From positions 160,029,003 through 160,093,002 of the forward strand of contig CM077645.1 in the NCBI GenBank assembly GCA_039707465.1: a stretch of 64,000 bases of DNA, given 5' to 3'. Source of the stretch: Rhabdophis nuchalis. Lineage: Eukaryota; Chordata; Lepidosauria; Squamata; Natricidae. Each line of letters begins with the position of its first letter. Positions within the stretch are counted from its first letter, which is position 1. The position numbers were made by a program, and so were the translations under genes. The notes under the pieces are model-generated. The model had not been told where the DNA came from, made no database searches, and saw nothing but the letters and a program-made list of their open reading frames with translations. Below, one piece after another: positions 1-11,286 of this stretch.

Positions 1-189
1 GAATCTGTCTGGAAAGGAGTTACAATGTTGCAACTGCTTGCTAGGAGTTTCCTGCCTGGTAACTCTATATAAGAGGTTGCCAGAGAAGAAACCTTGCCAG
101 TTGAATCTTGTGTTTGTTGTAAATAGTGTGAATAAACGTTCCTGTTGTTTTGACCATGCCTGAGTCAGAATCCTTTGTCTGATCTAACA
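1..189 (+). mobile_element. 3' part of a long terminal repeat (LTR remnant)
   Basis: A TATA-like box (tatataag, 66-73) is followed 58 bases later by a polyadenylation signal (aataaa, 131-136), and the segment ends in a typical ...taaca terminus near 189. This promoter-then-poly(A) spacing is that of an LTR R region. The left part lies outside the window. No primer-binding site is evident after 189, so it may be a solo LTR. The family cannot be assigned. Confidence 0.45.
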
Positions 190-378
190 GAGGGTACACT
201 GGAATCCATTTTCTATTCAGAATGAACTCCTATTTATCCTGAGAAAGCTTAGGCGAGTACTCACAAACTTTCGTCCTCTGTAAATGAAGAAGTTACATAC
301 CCTGGCGTAGATACCTCCTGTGGCTAACATCATTCCATTTTCCCGACATTTAATTGCAACCCAAAATATTGTATCCCA

Positions 379-414
379 TGCTGGCTGGGGAATTTGGGGG
401 GCTGAAGTCCATCT
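379..414. mobile_element. fragment of hairpin hAT MITE (family C)
   Basis: The stretch ctggctggggaatt followed by a ctgaagtcca motif matches the arm of the palindromic hAT elements at 17658, 29359 and 48104. Only part of one arm is present and it abuts the CR1 fragment at 415. Confidence 0.4.
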
Positions 415-769
415 CTATGTCTAGTTTAATAAAAAGAAGGACTAGGGGAGACATGATAGCAGTGTTCCGATATCTCAGGGGTTGCCACAAAGAAAAGGAA
501 GTCAAACTATTCTCCAAAGCACCTGAGGGCAGAACAAGAAGCAATGGGTGGAAACTAATCAAGGAGAGAAGCAACTTAGAACTGAGGAGAAATTTCCTGA
601 CAGTTAGAACAATTTATCAGTGGAACAGCTTGCCTCCAGAAGTTGTGAATGCCCCAACACTGGAAGTCTTCAAGAAGAAGTTAGATAGCCATTTGTCTGA
701 AATGGTATAGGGCTTCCTGCCTAGTCAGGGGGGTTGGACTAGGTCCCTTCCAACTCTGCTATTGTATTG
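415..769 (+). mobile_element. CR1 LINE, 3' end fragment
   Basis: The open frame encodes the C-terminus of a CR1-type reverse-transcriptase protein (RRTRGDMIAVFRYLRG near its start, ending ...LDSHLSEMV and a stop at 708-710). It is followed by a short 3' UTR and the family tail attgtattg. It matches the ends of the copies at 24205 (minus), 42871 and 53566. The reverse-transcriptase core is missing, so this is a 5'-truncated, inactive copy. The reading frame is still open across the retained part, which suggests moderate age. Confidence 0.85.
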
Positions 770-1686
770 CTTCTTAAACTTGCCACATTTGAAAAACACT
801 GTTATAGTCAATATATCCTCAAGTGTCATAACATAGAAATATTAGGGAGAGAGGTAAATACCTAGGCTCAGTTTCTATTGAAATGTGAACCTACAACGTC
901 TATTATCATCATTAGTAAATGTTATTGATCAAGGATTATGAGGAAAAGGAGAAAAATAAAAATGCCAGCTACTATATACATTAGAGATACAGTATTTTTT
1001 TTTTTATTCTGAAAGAAAATTTGTAGACAGGAATGAGTTGCTGGCCTTCACCTATTTTATAGACCAAACGGTATAATTCCCTCTCAGAAAATCTGGATGT
1101 TTGATATTTTTAATTCCCGTTGGGATTTTTCCCTCTCATGTTTTATCCAGTGTGATTTGATTTGATTTGTTTTATTTGCTTAAGGATAGAATTTCACTTA
1201 ATATTTTATATTGAAAGACCAATATCAATAGATGAACCTCAGCTACATAAAAGATGAGTAAGGAAATATATTCACATAGGTCTTTCATATGCATCCATAA
1301 AGAGATTGAAATAGGTTCTTTTTCTCTAACAGATTTTAACTGTACCGTATGTTAAGTGTTTATTTGCAGCAAGACTAAACAAACGTCCAGCAGAGGAGGG
1401 TTGGGTTTTTTTTTAAAATCAATGACTTACAAATATACATTTTAGAATAGAAAAGACAGTTTTTAGCATAGCAAAGAATGCTGTTTTATTCCACAAAGCT
1501 TGTTGAGTACAAAACAAAAGAAAACAAAACCTTGAGGCTAAATAATAGCAAAGCTTCACTCTTACATTTTAAACTACATAAGGATTTTTCCAAATTGATA
1601 CTTGAAATTGAGAATATATAGTAAATTCATAGCATGAAGTACATCCAAGTGTACACTGACTAGCAGTACGGTGCAAATCCAATCTG
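770..1686. other. AT-rich spacer
   Basis: No gene, RNA or recognisable element. AT-rich with short homopolymers. Confidence 0.5.
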
Positions 1687-1738
1687 AGGCAGGACAGGAC
1701 AGGACAGGACAGGACAGGACAGGACAGGACAGGACAGA
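1687..1738. repeat. (GGACA)n microsatellite
   Basis: About ten copies of the pentamer ggaca, grading into agaata-type repeats. It lies at the 3' tail of the minus-strand LINE end that follows, and is probably an expansion of that tail. Confidence 0.9.
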
Positions 1739-1850
1739 ATAGAGTAGAATAGAATTCTTTATTGGCCAAGTGTGAGTGGACACACAAGGAATTTGTTTTT
1801 GGTGCATATGCTCTCAGTGTACATAAAAAGGCAAGATACAGGAAACAAAT
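1739..1850 (-). mobile_element. 3' end of a non-LTR retrotransposon (family unassigned)
   Basis: The motif ttctttattggccaag and the following ~90 bases are, in reverse complement, the same as the 3' end at about 22260-22365 (tgtacactgagagc, then acacttgatcaataaag). Two copies in opposite orientation with a shared poly(A)-like signal and a pentanucleotide tail indicate a dispersed LINE family. The clade (CR1/L3-like or Rex1-like) cannot be settled from the UTR alone. Confidence 0.6.
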
Positions 1851-2577
1851 AAAGGAAAAGTGATCAGATCCCATGTATGGCAAGCCTTCCTTACTAAAGG
1901 CTAGTTCCATTATATTCCTGTCTGGTCAGTCTAATTTTAGGTCACTGTGTCTAGAACTGGAGTTTAAGTCAGATAAGTTGTCAAAGCAATTCATATGAAA
2001 TAAGATTGAGGAGAAACATGATAAACAGCTTCATTTTCTGTTGCCTCAAAGTCTTGGACTCGAAGAGAAACAGTACATAGATATGGCAGATAAATAAATG
2101 TGAGTCCACTTCCTTGGGGTTTGTGGGGTGGTGGGATCTCCATCACTAGTGGTATCTAAGCAGAGGCTAGAAGGTCAACTCTCAGGGTAGCTAAAGCTGC
2201 CTCTTGCACTGTAATTTCTCCGTTGAATATGAAACTGCCAAAGTCACTTCTAGTTCCTAGGAATCAAGGATTCTGATCTGATTTTGCATGTAAAATTATT
2301 TTACCTGCTGTTTTTCCTGCTGTTCCACCTAATGGTATGCCACAATCTGCATAGCAATTTCTCAAGTGTTTACAAAAAAGAGGCTTTCCCCACTTTCATA
2401 TGAAGATACTTTAGAATTTCTTTCACCTTTATCTCGGGCTGGTTTTGAACTTCATTAATTGCTGGAGTGGCAGATCCCCTTTCTCACTTCAACTTCCTTC
2501 ACAATTTGTTTTCTTTTCTTCTCTCATCTTCCACCATTCTGTACTTTCTGGTCCAAACCCTGCAATGGCTTTCTACC

Positions 2578-2580
<3 letters not shown>
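1851..2580. other. unique spacer
   Basis: No gene or element recognised. Confidence 0.5.

Positions 2581-2628
<48 letters not shown>
2581..2628. repeat. (GTT)16 microsatellite
   Basis: Perfect gtt trinucleotide repeat. The short open frames across it encode homopolymers and are not genes. Confidence 0.95.
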
Positions 2629-2630
<2 letters not shown>

Positions 2631-2689
2631 TGTTCTTCCACATACTTTTCTCAGTATAATCTGACTATGCTTTGGTAACAGCCTCTAAG

Positions 2690-2831
2690 GTAGGGGTCCC
2701 TAACCTCTGGTCTGTGGCCCAGTACTGGGCCATGGCCCATTGAGACATGCAAAGGGCATGCCCATATAGGAAACCATCTCCTCTCCTCTCCCCACTGCCA
2801 GTCCGCAGAGCCAGAAAGGTTGGAGACCCTG
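2690..2831. mobile_element. short non-autonomous hAT element (family A)
   Basis: Terminal inverted repeats (taggggtccctaacc and its complement near ggttggagaccctg) match the family A copies at 4938 and 8234. The flanking octamers cctctaag and gctttaag are probably a decayed 8-bp target duplication. No transposase. Confidence 0.65.
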
Positions 2832-2886
2832 GCTTTAAGTTTCCATTCTAACCCCAAGCTCATGACTGGTGCCAGTAGCCTTCAAC

Positions 2887-3200
2887 CAGTGGTGGGGTTC
2901 AGCCAGTTTGGGCCAGTTTGGGTGAAAAATTCGGTTGTTAAATTGCTGGCTGGTCCTGCCACTTCCTGCCCCACCCCTTCCAAATGACCCATTTTTGCTC
3001 CCAGGTGGCTGCAGGGAGGCCTACTAGGTCCAAAATGGGGCATGGTGGCAGCAGCCCCCAACTCTGTTTTGCTTCCAGGGAGGTCCAGGAGGCTGAGTGC
3101 TGCATGTCACACCCCCTGGCCACACCCACCATGGCCACACTCACCCAGCTGGTCATTAGGGCAGAGAACTGGTTGCTAAATTATTTGAATCTTACCATTG
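2887..3200. mobile_element. short non-autonomous hAT element (family B)
   Basis: The terminal repeat cagtggtggggttca is matched by an inverse copy ttgaatcttaccattg at the right end. The flanks ccttcaac and cttttcaac look like a target duplication with one indel. The body holds shared family B sequence (gccacacccacc-type blocks). No coding capacity. Confidence 0.65.
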
Positions 3201-3437
3201 CTTTTCAACCCACCTGACCGATAACTGTGGGCCTTGAGAGCATCAGGGAGAGTGCATTTTCCCTGGTCAAAACACAAATTTTGCAGTGAAGACCTCAGAC
3301 TTTATTCACTTTCGTTTCTCTGTCTTTTTAACAAGTTGTCAGTCCACTTACTTCTTTCTTTCCACCTTTCCTTCTCTCCTAAAACAGTTGACTGCAAGGT
3401 CTACTATTGGACAATTTAATCACGGACCTGCTCATAT

Positions 3438-3735
3438 TAGTTTAGTTTAGTTTTATTACATTTATATACCGCCCTATCCCCCTGACGGGACTCAGTCAGT
3501 GTCCCGCCCTGACGGGACACAGCAATGATAAAAGCAATAACAATAAATACAGTAAAAATGGTAAAAATAGATTAAATTTGAAAACCTGTGGCTAAAATTG
3601 TAATTTAGAACCCTTACTAAGATCACATTTAAAACTATGCCAGGCCGGCCGCATGAAATAAGTGTGTTTTTAATGCCCGGCAGAAGAGGCGCTGGTCCGT
3701 GATTGTACGAAGGTCGGGGGGCAGGTCATTCCAGG
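3438..3735 (-). mobile_element. L2 LINE 3' end
   Basis: On the minus strand this is the last part of the L2 reading frame plus 3' UTR; the + strand shows the diagnostic ggccggcc, the block tataccgccct, and a (TTTAG)n-like tail at 3438. It matches the ends of the copies at 11287, 16202 and 30954. Heavily 5' truncated. Confidence 0.75.
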
Positions 3736-4937
3736 TATATTCAACTTTGCTTCTCATTCTTCTAAGACAAGAAATATCACAAATAACAGTGCGTCAAACA
3801 GGTGTCAAATTTGTACTTCAGTAGTATTATACTGATTAGAAACAAGATAACTCTTGTTATCTCTGCCCAAGATATTACAATTACTTTGAGGCATTGTGAA
3901 GACTATTGAAGCCTTGACCCTTAGAAGGCCAGCTTAGAAATGTACTGAAAATAGAAAATGGGTCTTATTTAGCAGAAAATCCAAATGTCTTTGTTCAGAT
4001 ATTGCCTGTAGTTCTTAATGTTTTTTGTTTTTTTTTAAACCGGCTTATTGCCAACATCCTTTTTTTATGAATTTGAAAAGCTTGACTTATCACTATTAGG
4101 TACCCCTAGGAAAAAGGAAAAAGACAAGATACTGCTCACTCAAAAAAGCTGTAAAAAAAATGAAATCTAGCTTCTCGTAATGTGAACTGTAAGCATACCA
4201 GAGTCTGGAATTTATGAAGTATGGACCTTGCAGACTACAATTGCACAATTTTGTTACCGGATAGGTGTTTGTTTTTGCATATTAACAAAGACATTCAAAG
4301 CATGGAGATTTGTTTTCCTTGTTTAGATTGCAGCCCATCCTTCAGTTCCTAAGTGCTACTTTAGCATCAATTGGAAGTATATAAATAATATGTACAGTTA
4401 TATATTTGTTTGTCTGGGCCTTGAAAAGCAGTAAATCAGAAAGCTTTCTAGAGCTAATTCCAATTCCCAGAACAAGACCAATACATTTGAACTACTGTAG
4501 ATTATTTGGATGCTATGTGTCAAGAGGTTTATTTAAATCAAGTTAGTTTTTTCTCTCTCTCTCTCCTCCTTCTCCCAGTCAGCTTCCTGCCTTTGAAATT
4601 GCTGCTGTACATTTTAAAGAACAGTTATGAGATGCTATGGTAAAGCAGAGATAGAAAGGGAATACATTCACACAAAATAAGTGTCTGAATGAAGGGGAAA
4701 AATTTCATCTACATCATGGAATCAGCTCAGACATACATTTTTTACTTTTTGTGGCCCCCAGGGCATCTCTATACCCATGTATGTATGTATGTACTGTATG
4801 CATGTATTTATCTTTAAGCTACAAAAAAGCAAGAATGCTTTACTTTTCTTTAAGCTGATTATTTGTAGAGTTGCATGATAATTATTGTATTCAGATCTGT
4901 TTTTTTTTTAAAAAAAACCCAAAATAATCTATTAAAG
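3736..4937. other. unique AT-rich spacer
   Basis: No gene recognised. Contains a short (CT)n near 4552 and a few gtat repeats near 4781. Confidence 0.5.
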
Positions 4938-5120
4938 CAGGGGTCCCCAACCTTTTTTGCCCCAGGGACTGGTTTCATTTTAAAGAAAATTTTGCGGACC
5001 GGCTGTGTGGCTCAGCAGTCATGTGACTGGGTGGGCGTGGCCAACTTGGAAAATGTGAAACTCACTTAACAATGGTCTTGGTTAACAACCAAACTTTTGT
5101 GCTCAATTGTGGTCATAAGT

Positions 5121-5555
5121 TCTTTCTTTCTTTCTCTCTTTCTTTCTTTCTTTCTTTCTTTCTCTGTCTCTTTCTTTCTCTTTCCTTCTCTCTCTCTCTC
5201 TTTCTTTCTTTCTCTTTCTCTCTCTTTTGTTCTCTTTCTTTCCCTCTTTCTCTCTTTATTTCTTTCTCTTTCTCTCTTTCTTTCTCTTTCTTTCCCTCTT
5301 TCTCTCTTTATTTCTTTCTCTTTCTCTTTCTCTCTCTTTATTTCTTTCTCTTTCTCTTTCTCTCTCTTTCTTTCTTTCCCTCTTTCTCTCTTTATTTCTT
5401 TCTCTTTCTCTCTCTTTCTTTCTTTCCCTCTTTCTCTCTTTCTTTCTCTCTCTTTCTTTCTCTTTCTCTTTCTGTCTCTTTCTTCCTCTCTTTCTCTCTC
5501 TTTTTCTCTCTCTTTCCTTTCTGTCTCTCTTTCTTTCTCTTTCTCTGTCTGTCTT

Positions 5556-5589
<34 letters not shown>

Positions 5590-5599
5590 CCACTTTCTT

Positions 5600-5631
<32 letters not shown>

Positions 5632-5830
5632 CTTCGTCCGCCCATCTGTCATTCTATGTGTGTGTGTGTGTCTGTCTGTCTCGCATCCACGCACTTAATC
5701 ACTCATTCTGTGTCTCTCTTTCTTTCCCTGTCTCTGTGTGTGTGTCTGTCACTCTCTGATTCCCCCCTCCCTCCCTGTCTCTCTCTGTGTCTGTGCCTCT
5801 CTCTGTCTGTCTGTCGTCATCGTCCCCCCC
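5121..5830. repeat. long (CTTT)n/(CT)n polypyrimidine tract
   Basis: About 700 bp of interrupted cttt, ctct and gtct repeats inside the hAT element. Every frame through it gives Phe/Leu/Ser or Arg/Glu/Lys low-complexity peptides of 100-260 residues; these are artefacts of the repeat. Confidence 0.95.
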
Positions 5831-6180
5831 CCCGAGCCTCCTCAGCCCGGGCCGCCGTGCTCACTCGCCTTAGCCTGCCTCACCCGCCCGGGCGCTGCGC
5901 TTGGTTGCTCGTTTGCTCACTCAGGCTCCTTCCAGGAGCTGAGAAGGCTCCGTGTGTGGGGGGGGGGGAGGAAGGGAATCGGCGGCTGGTAGGGAGGGGC
6001 GGCGGCGCCTAGGAGTCCCACCGTCGACGAGGGTGGAGGAAGAGCCGCACTCCAATGGCGCGAACAGCCACGCCCTGCGTTCTCCCGCGTGCTCTGCCCA
6101 GGGGGCTGCCCCCTCCTCCCTCCTCCCTCCTCCCTCCTCCTCCTCCTCCGCCCTGCGGCCCGGTTCCTACCAAGCCACAG
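5831..6180. other. CpG-rich block inside hAT element
   Basis: Unlike the AT-rich surroundings, this stretch is GC-rich with many CpG dinucleotides (cgggccgccg, ggcggcggcg, gtcgacga). It lies between the microsatellite and the right terminus and so was carried in by the element. No convincing reading frame or promoter motif is visible. Confidence 0.7.
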
Positions 6181-6388
6181 ACCGGCACCGGTCCGTTGCC
6201 CGGGGGTTGGGGACCCCTGTATTAAAGGGTACTCACTTCCTGCTACTTTGATCTCATAGTTAAGAGAATTTGCTTTCGTGTACTTGAACATGAATATCAA
6301 ATGAATTTGTAACATTGTTTTGAACAATATTTTTAAAAAACAATATTTTCTTTAAAAACATAAGGTGTTTTTACACGTGTTTTAACAC

Positions 6389-6706
6389 GTGTGCTAGTCG
6401 TTCCCAACTCTAGGGGATGGTGCTCATCTCTGTTTCTAAGCCAAAGAGCCAGCACTGTCCGAAGACGTCTCCATGGTCATGTGGCTGGCATGACTAAATC
6501 CCAAAGGTGGCTGTTACCTTCCCACCAAAGATGGTCCCTACTTTTCTACTTGCCTTTTTTATGTGCTTTTGAATGGCTAGGTTGGCAGAAGCTGGGACAA
6601 GTAATGGGAGCTCAGTTGGTTACATAGCATTAGGGATTTGAACCGCTGAACTGCCGACCTTCTGATCGACAAGTTCAGTGTCTTAGCCAATGAGCCACCG
6701 TGCCCC
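6389..6706 (-). mobile_element. Sauria-type tRNA-derived SINE
   Basis: Read on the minus strand it starts with a tRNA-like head: a box A region (complement of 6683-6698) and a box B, complement of ggatttgaacc at 6634-6644. It continues through a conserved body and ends in the BovB-like 3' tail gagttgggaacgacta. This is the arrangement of squamate SINEs that use RTE/BovB machinery. Imperfect tttaa/acac flanks could be a target duplication. Confidence 0.85.
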
Positions 6707-7941
6707 TAGTTTAAAAACACATGACTATATATATATATTTCAGCCCTTAAAAATCTAACATATATTTTAAGGAATATACATATTTTAAGGAATAAATCAT
6801 AAGTAGACCTGGTGTGATTGGAGCTAATCAAGGTTCACTCCAGCTATGGTGGAATGGATGGATGAATTTGATTAACTATTCATGTGTATCAACCGTCCTT
6901 TTTCAGATTTAAAGCAATGATGCAGAAATAGCCTCCAGGTCCAGTGTTAGTTCTGGAGATGAGCTGCATTTGGGCCCACTCAATAATCACAAACCAGTTT
7001 CTACTTTCTTACACTGCCTGTGGAATGCTCTGTCCCAGGCCTTTTCCCCTTGAAATCACCTGTGGGAACAGCACCAGCAGCAATTTATTGACTTTCTCAC
7101 CCTAGTTAGCTACAGGGGAAGTTGTATATTTTAAGGGAGGGTAAAATTTTCCATTCATTAAAAGGCTTAAATTGTGTGCATTTTTCCTCTCAAAAAATAT
7201 TTTAAATTCTTAAAAAGTGTGCAGGTAAAAGCCATTCCTTCTCAAATGATCTGAAAACCTAGAAAAGATATCTATAAATTTCAAGCCTTAGACATGTAAT
7301 TAATCTTCATATATTTCTGCTAATGCAAACACACCTGTGGGATGTTTTCTATTGAAAACATGAAAAGGAAACCTATAATATATCTCAGAGTGATAGCTTT
7401 ATCATGACTGACAAAGCTGCTGGAGGCCTCTCTGCTAGGAGAATAATTTGGGAGCATATAAAGAAAGATTGATTTCCACAAAACCTGCTCTTTTCATTCT
7501 AACATTTATCCCCAGTGTGCAAAATCCTTCTTCTTTTCTATGCCGAAAAGTGCAAAGAGGAGTTTTGAAAAAATATTTCATTTACATAGAAAGAAACAGC
7601 ATAGGACAAGGAGGTGCGCATAATCAACACCTTGAGAATGGGCAAGGTCCAATTTCCACGGGAAGGTGCAATTTGCCAGTGTGATGCTGTATCAATCAAA
7701 TACTTTGCTGTCAAAACTTGTTCTTATTTTGGAGGTTTGGAAGAAGACAAAGTTGAACATGCGGAGCTTTTCAGGAAGTGCAGAGTGGAAACAAAAGAGA
7801 GGCTTTAGAGCCTTGACAGGCGTTTTTTAAACAATCTACCATCTGAAGTGCAAAATTCCAAACTCTCAGAAACATGATCAATTGGACAGAGATGATTTCA
7901 TAAAATAGTAAGGAAGTCCACATTTCAACCCTGAGCTATAG

Positions 7942-7943
<2 letters not shown>
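6707..7943. other. unique spacer
   Basis: No gene recognised. Small open frames at 7448-7808 overlap each other, have no recognisable motif and look random. Confidence 0.5.

Positions 7944-8010
<67 letters not shown>
7944..8010. repeat. (TC)n microsatellite
   Basis: About 33 uninterrupted tc units. Confidence 0.95.
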
Positions 8011-8011
<1 letters not shown>

Positions 8012-8233
8012 CTCTTCTGAGAAAAAATATAATATAATCTGAAAGATAGGGGGGGTAGAAGACTGGATGGAATAGTCTCATCAAGAGTATCATCCAGTAC
8101 TTCACACATTTTTAATAGCTTAAAAGCTATTAATTTTAACGAATATTAACGAATTTTTCACATGGCATTTCTAAAAACAACCAGGAAAATTTAAAAGCAA
8201 CACAAATTATTATTGGTAAAATTTACTCTAGAA

Positions 8234-8615
8234 TAATGGTCCCCAACCTTTGCAGCTTGGTGGCTCAGTGGGGGTGGGAGGGAACTGGGCTGTGCAAGCA
8301 GCAAACCAGTGTACACACATGTCCCCATAGCTCAACTTGTGTGAACAGTGGGCCAGCATGCATGTACATGTATACACAGCTCAACTTGTGTGAACTCTGG
8401 GGGTCAGTAAGCATGTACATGCGTACACAGCTCGACTTGCATGCATCTGCATGTGCACGCAGCTCAATTTGCACATTGAGCTGCATGCACATTGTGCAAA
8501 CTCACACAACTGGAGCTGCATTCACCCACGTGCACCAGCCTATAGCTCATGGGGCCTGGTTCCAAATAGAGCACAGTCCAGTAGTGGACCATGGCCTGGG
8601 GTTTTGGGACCCCTG
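8234..8615. mobile_element. hAT element (family A) with internal minisatellite
   Basis: The ends resemble gtccccaacc and gggacccctg of the 4938 element. The flanking octamers ctctagaa and ctatagga match at 6 of 8 bases. The interior (about 8315-8500) holds 3-4 degenerate copies of a unit containing cagctcaacttgtgtgaac. No coding potential. Confidence 0.65.
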
Positions 8616-9430
8616 CTATAGGAGGTGTATTCTGCTATTGACACTTTAGGATCCCTAATTTAAAAGCCTGGATTGATGACACATACACACTGTCAATATA
8701 TGAATTAATTGTTCAGTACGTTGTAGAACATCTGATCAGATTGATTGATATTAAAATTTGAGCTCATTTGGGCATACCTTTTCTTTTTTTTTCATAATTT
8801 TGTTTTTCCTTTTTTTTTGTATTTTATTCAGTTTGATATTTAGTTATTGCTTTTGTTTTTATTAAGGAATAGAAAACTTTTAAAAGGAAAATGTAGATTC
8901 TAATGTCACTACTGGACTAAAGATCCCTGAATTTCACAATCATGTTCCAAAATTGGAAGGTGATAGAATTTGAATTCCAGTAAGAAATGTTTGTAAGGTT
9001 GTAATGCACAAGAAATAGCTATACCTCATAGGTATTATTAAAGCATATTTATCACTATTTAAACCCATGCTTTTTTATGAAAAACCCATTGTCTAGACTG
9101 AAACATCATGCATACTTTTTCCAGCCGATAGTAAAATTGGATAGTAATAATGCTTCTGGAATACATTAATCACATTTAGAGTTGTCCATTCTTTTTAATT
9201 ATTTTTGTTAAAAGAAGCCTGTGTAAGCAGCCTCCCAACATGTATAAAAGTAAATTTAACCCTGGCTGAGTCCTAAATAAAATAGAATGGAAAAATAGTG
9301 AAGAGACTGCATGGGATGCTCACTGAGATAAGAAACATTTCTTTATATGTAACACCAAAAGAACTATTTTTTTCTAAAATCAAATAGTAAAAGAAATATT
9401 TGTACTGATTTTTAGTTACTTGAAGATTGC
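8616..9430. other. AT-rich spacer
   Basis: No gene or element recognised. Confidence 0.5.
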
Positions 9431-9432
9431 AA

Positions 9433-9464
<32 letters not shown>

Positions 9465-9495
9465 GGGAGAGAGAGAAAAAAAGAAAAAAGAAAAT
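9431..9495. repeat. (GAAA)n and purine-rich repeat
   Basis: About eight aaag units followed by gaga/aaaag repeats. Confidence 0.9.
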
Positions 9496-9959
9496 AGGTA
9501 CTTAAGCTTTACACCATTCAATAACAGTTTGCCTAGATCAAATAAATATACTTTGCCATAGCTTATAAAAGGATCTTTTCTAATTTAGCTATTTCCATTA
9601 ATGTCTGAGTCTCCTGATCAATAATAAGCATTGCTTAGTTTCCGTGTTCATAAGAATCATCTCCTTGGCAGCTGCAGCTTCATTTTTGCAAAGTAGCTTT
9701 CAATGAAATCAAAAACAAAACAAAGAAACAAAGAAACTAAACCAGCTCGCCACATGCAAGTTCAATAAGGAAGTTATAAACATGTTCAGAGTTAGATTAA
9801 TTTAATTATTTTGCTTTGTTGAGCCAAAATGCTAAAACCACAAAATCATTTATAATGCTGGGATGGCGGAAGACATTTTAGATCCATCAGATTTGCAAAC
9901 GTGACGGCAGTTGTTGGTAGTGAAAAACAGCACCTTGCAATCTCTAGAACAAGCTGCTG

Positions 9960-10345
9960 GATTTTATCTAGGCAGGTACATAAAATCCAAACTACAAAAG
10001 CTTGTCCAGAATTCTCCCCCTGAACATGTCTCGCATCTCCTTGGAGTTGTCTGAAGCTTTTTATCATCTTCCTCATCATCTTGAGTCTGCTGCTTGCCTT
10101 CTTATATCTGATGCGACACATATTTACGGGCTTAAGAAATGTCCTCTGGGAGTTGGTCTCAGCCCCTTCAATCTGACTCTCTTCACTAACGCCATTGCAG
10201 ACCATATTTATCCCCAAGCATAACATATTCTGTTTTACTTATTTAGATGACTTCAGTTTCTCTCATCCAAACCATTAGCCACAGTTGCATTCAAGGTCTT
10301 CAAACTTATGTAATCCCGATAAACTATGATAAATCAATGCCTGAA
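9960..10345 (+). pseudogene. endogenous hepadnavirus: polymerase reverse-transcriptase fragment
   Basis: The frame from 10002 to 10223 contains the hepadnavirus-type RT segment SEAFYHLP and, at 10149-10169, the motif GVGLSPF. A second frame carries Y-L-D-D at 10240-10251, the polymerase active-site box (the family normally has Y-M-D-D). The frame changes and a stop (10221-10223) between these show decay. In the virus this domain copies pregenomic RNA into DNA. Downstream lies the RNase H part. The terminal-protein domain, which should come before it, is instead at 14.85-15.2 kb, so the circular genome was opened just upstream of RT. Confidence is high for hepadnaviral origin, lower for the exact left edge. 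Confidence 0.85.
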
Positions 10346-10439
10346 CCAGTACAGGACGTTCATTACATTGGGCACTGAATGGTGCTGTCAGGACTCTAAG
10401 CATTCCTAAAGAATTTCAAGAAAAAAGTACCAATATTCT

Positions 10440-10915
10440 AAAAGAAATTGTAAGAAAAGGTATGATTGGAAAATAATACAATGCTTATAGGGCATTTAAA
10501 CTTTCTTGTTGGTTTTTCTTCCCTTCAATGGTCTTTTCTACTCCCTCTGTATGCTAAGTGTAATAAGTCTGATGTACAATTTTCCAAATAATATAAAGTT
10601 ATTGTTAAAAATTATTAAAACATTGACCCACAGAGCTGTTGTTGATTTAAGAACATCAAATAGTGTTGTAATGAAATTCAAACAATCTAGACTTATCCGT
10701 GTACAAGAACTATTGATTTGTTTACTTTGTTATTCATCATCAATCTCGTGTTGTATTTTCTGATAGTATGTTTGTTGGGCACAAACACTTCGATCATTTA
10801 CCATGGATTTTTTCCCATGTTATCTACTACGTGTTTGTATAAACAAAACTTATACTATGTGGCATCAGAAGACAACCCTGCCGATCATTCTGCCTGCCTT
10901 TTGCCACCTGAGGTC
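10440..10915 (+). pseudogene. endogenous hepadnavirus: polymerase thumb/RNase H fragment
   Basis: Downstream of the YLDD box, weakly similar connection sequence runs through several frames (about 10500-10740). It ends in a clear RNase H C-terminal motif, E-D-N-P-A-D, with NPADHS at 10874-10891. Frameshifts and stops break the domain repeatedly. Spacing from the YLDD box (about 620 bases) and the strand agree with a single hepadnaviral polymerase gene. In the virus this domain degrades pregenomic RNA during DNA synthesis; here it is non-functional. Confidence 0.75.
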
Positions 10916-11286
10916 AATGAAACTGCTAGTAGCTACACCCCTCTCCTATTTAAGCCTTGGGTGCCCAAGCTTCTATGTAAATGTAACTATAAAACTAATA
11001 AAGAACATGCATTTGAAACATGCAAGTTTATGCCTGATTTCTTTTCTCCTGTTTTTGATATATTGCAGATGGCATAGGATATATTATATAATAATTCAAT
11101 TACAACTGATAAGGGAGAATTAATTGAGAAACATTGGACTGCAGCTACTCAATCCTATCAGGAATTATGGTTGCTTGCCCCTGTAGTTGCTTCTTTAACA
11201 ATTATAGTGGATAACAATATAGATATATCAATTGCAGATAATTGATTGGCATCTATCAGGCCTCCAAGTCATATGTTGTATGCCGT
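10916..11286 (+). other. probable hepadnaviral sequence between polymerase end and core start
   Basis: By position this interval should hold the virus segment between the end of P and the start of the core gene. It contains tataaa near 10989 and aataaag at 10995-11001, either of which could be the viral polyadenylation signal. No intact frame can be assigned. The interval ends at the 3' tail of the inserted L2 (11287). Confidence 0.5.

Larger units (their letters stand above)
4938..6219. mobile_element. 1.28-kb hAT element (family A) with internal microsatellite
   Basis: The ends are inverted repeats caggggtccccaacc and ggttggggacccctg. They are flanked by a perfect 8-bp target duplication tattaaag at 4930-4937 and 6220-6227, the hallmark of hAT insertion. 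The body lacks a transposase frame. It consists of a family-specific left part (to about 5118), about 700 bp of polypyrimidine repeat and a CpG-rich right part. The left part (ctcacttaacaatg block) is shared with the family B element at 32302, so the two families exchange internal sequence. Non-autonomous. Confidence 0.9.

Noticed and set aside
5066..6012. Long open frames (up to 261 codons) rich in Ser/Leu/Phe or Arg/Glu/Lys
   Set aside because: They are translations of the polypyrimidine microsatellite in several frames on both strands.
6389..6706. A functional tRNA gene suggested by box A and box B
   Set aside because: The sequence does not fold into a full cloverleaf and continues into a SINE body with a BovB-like tail.
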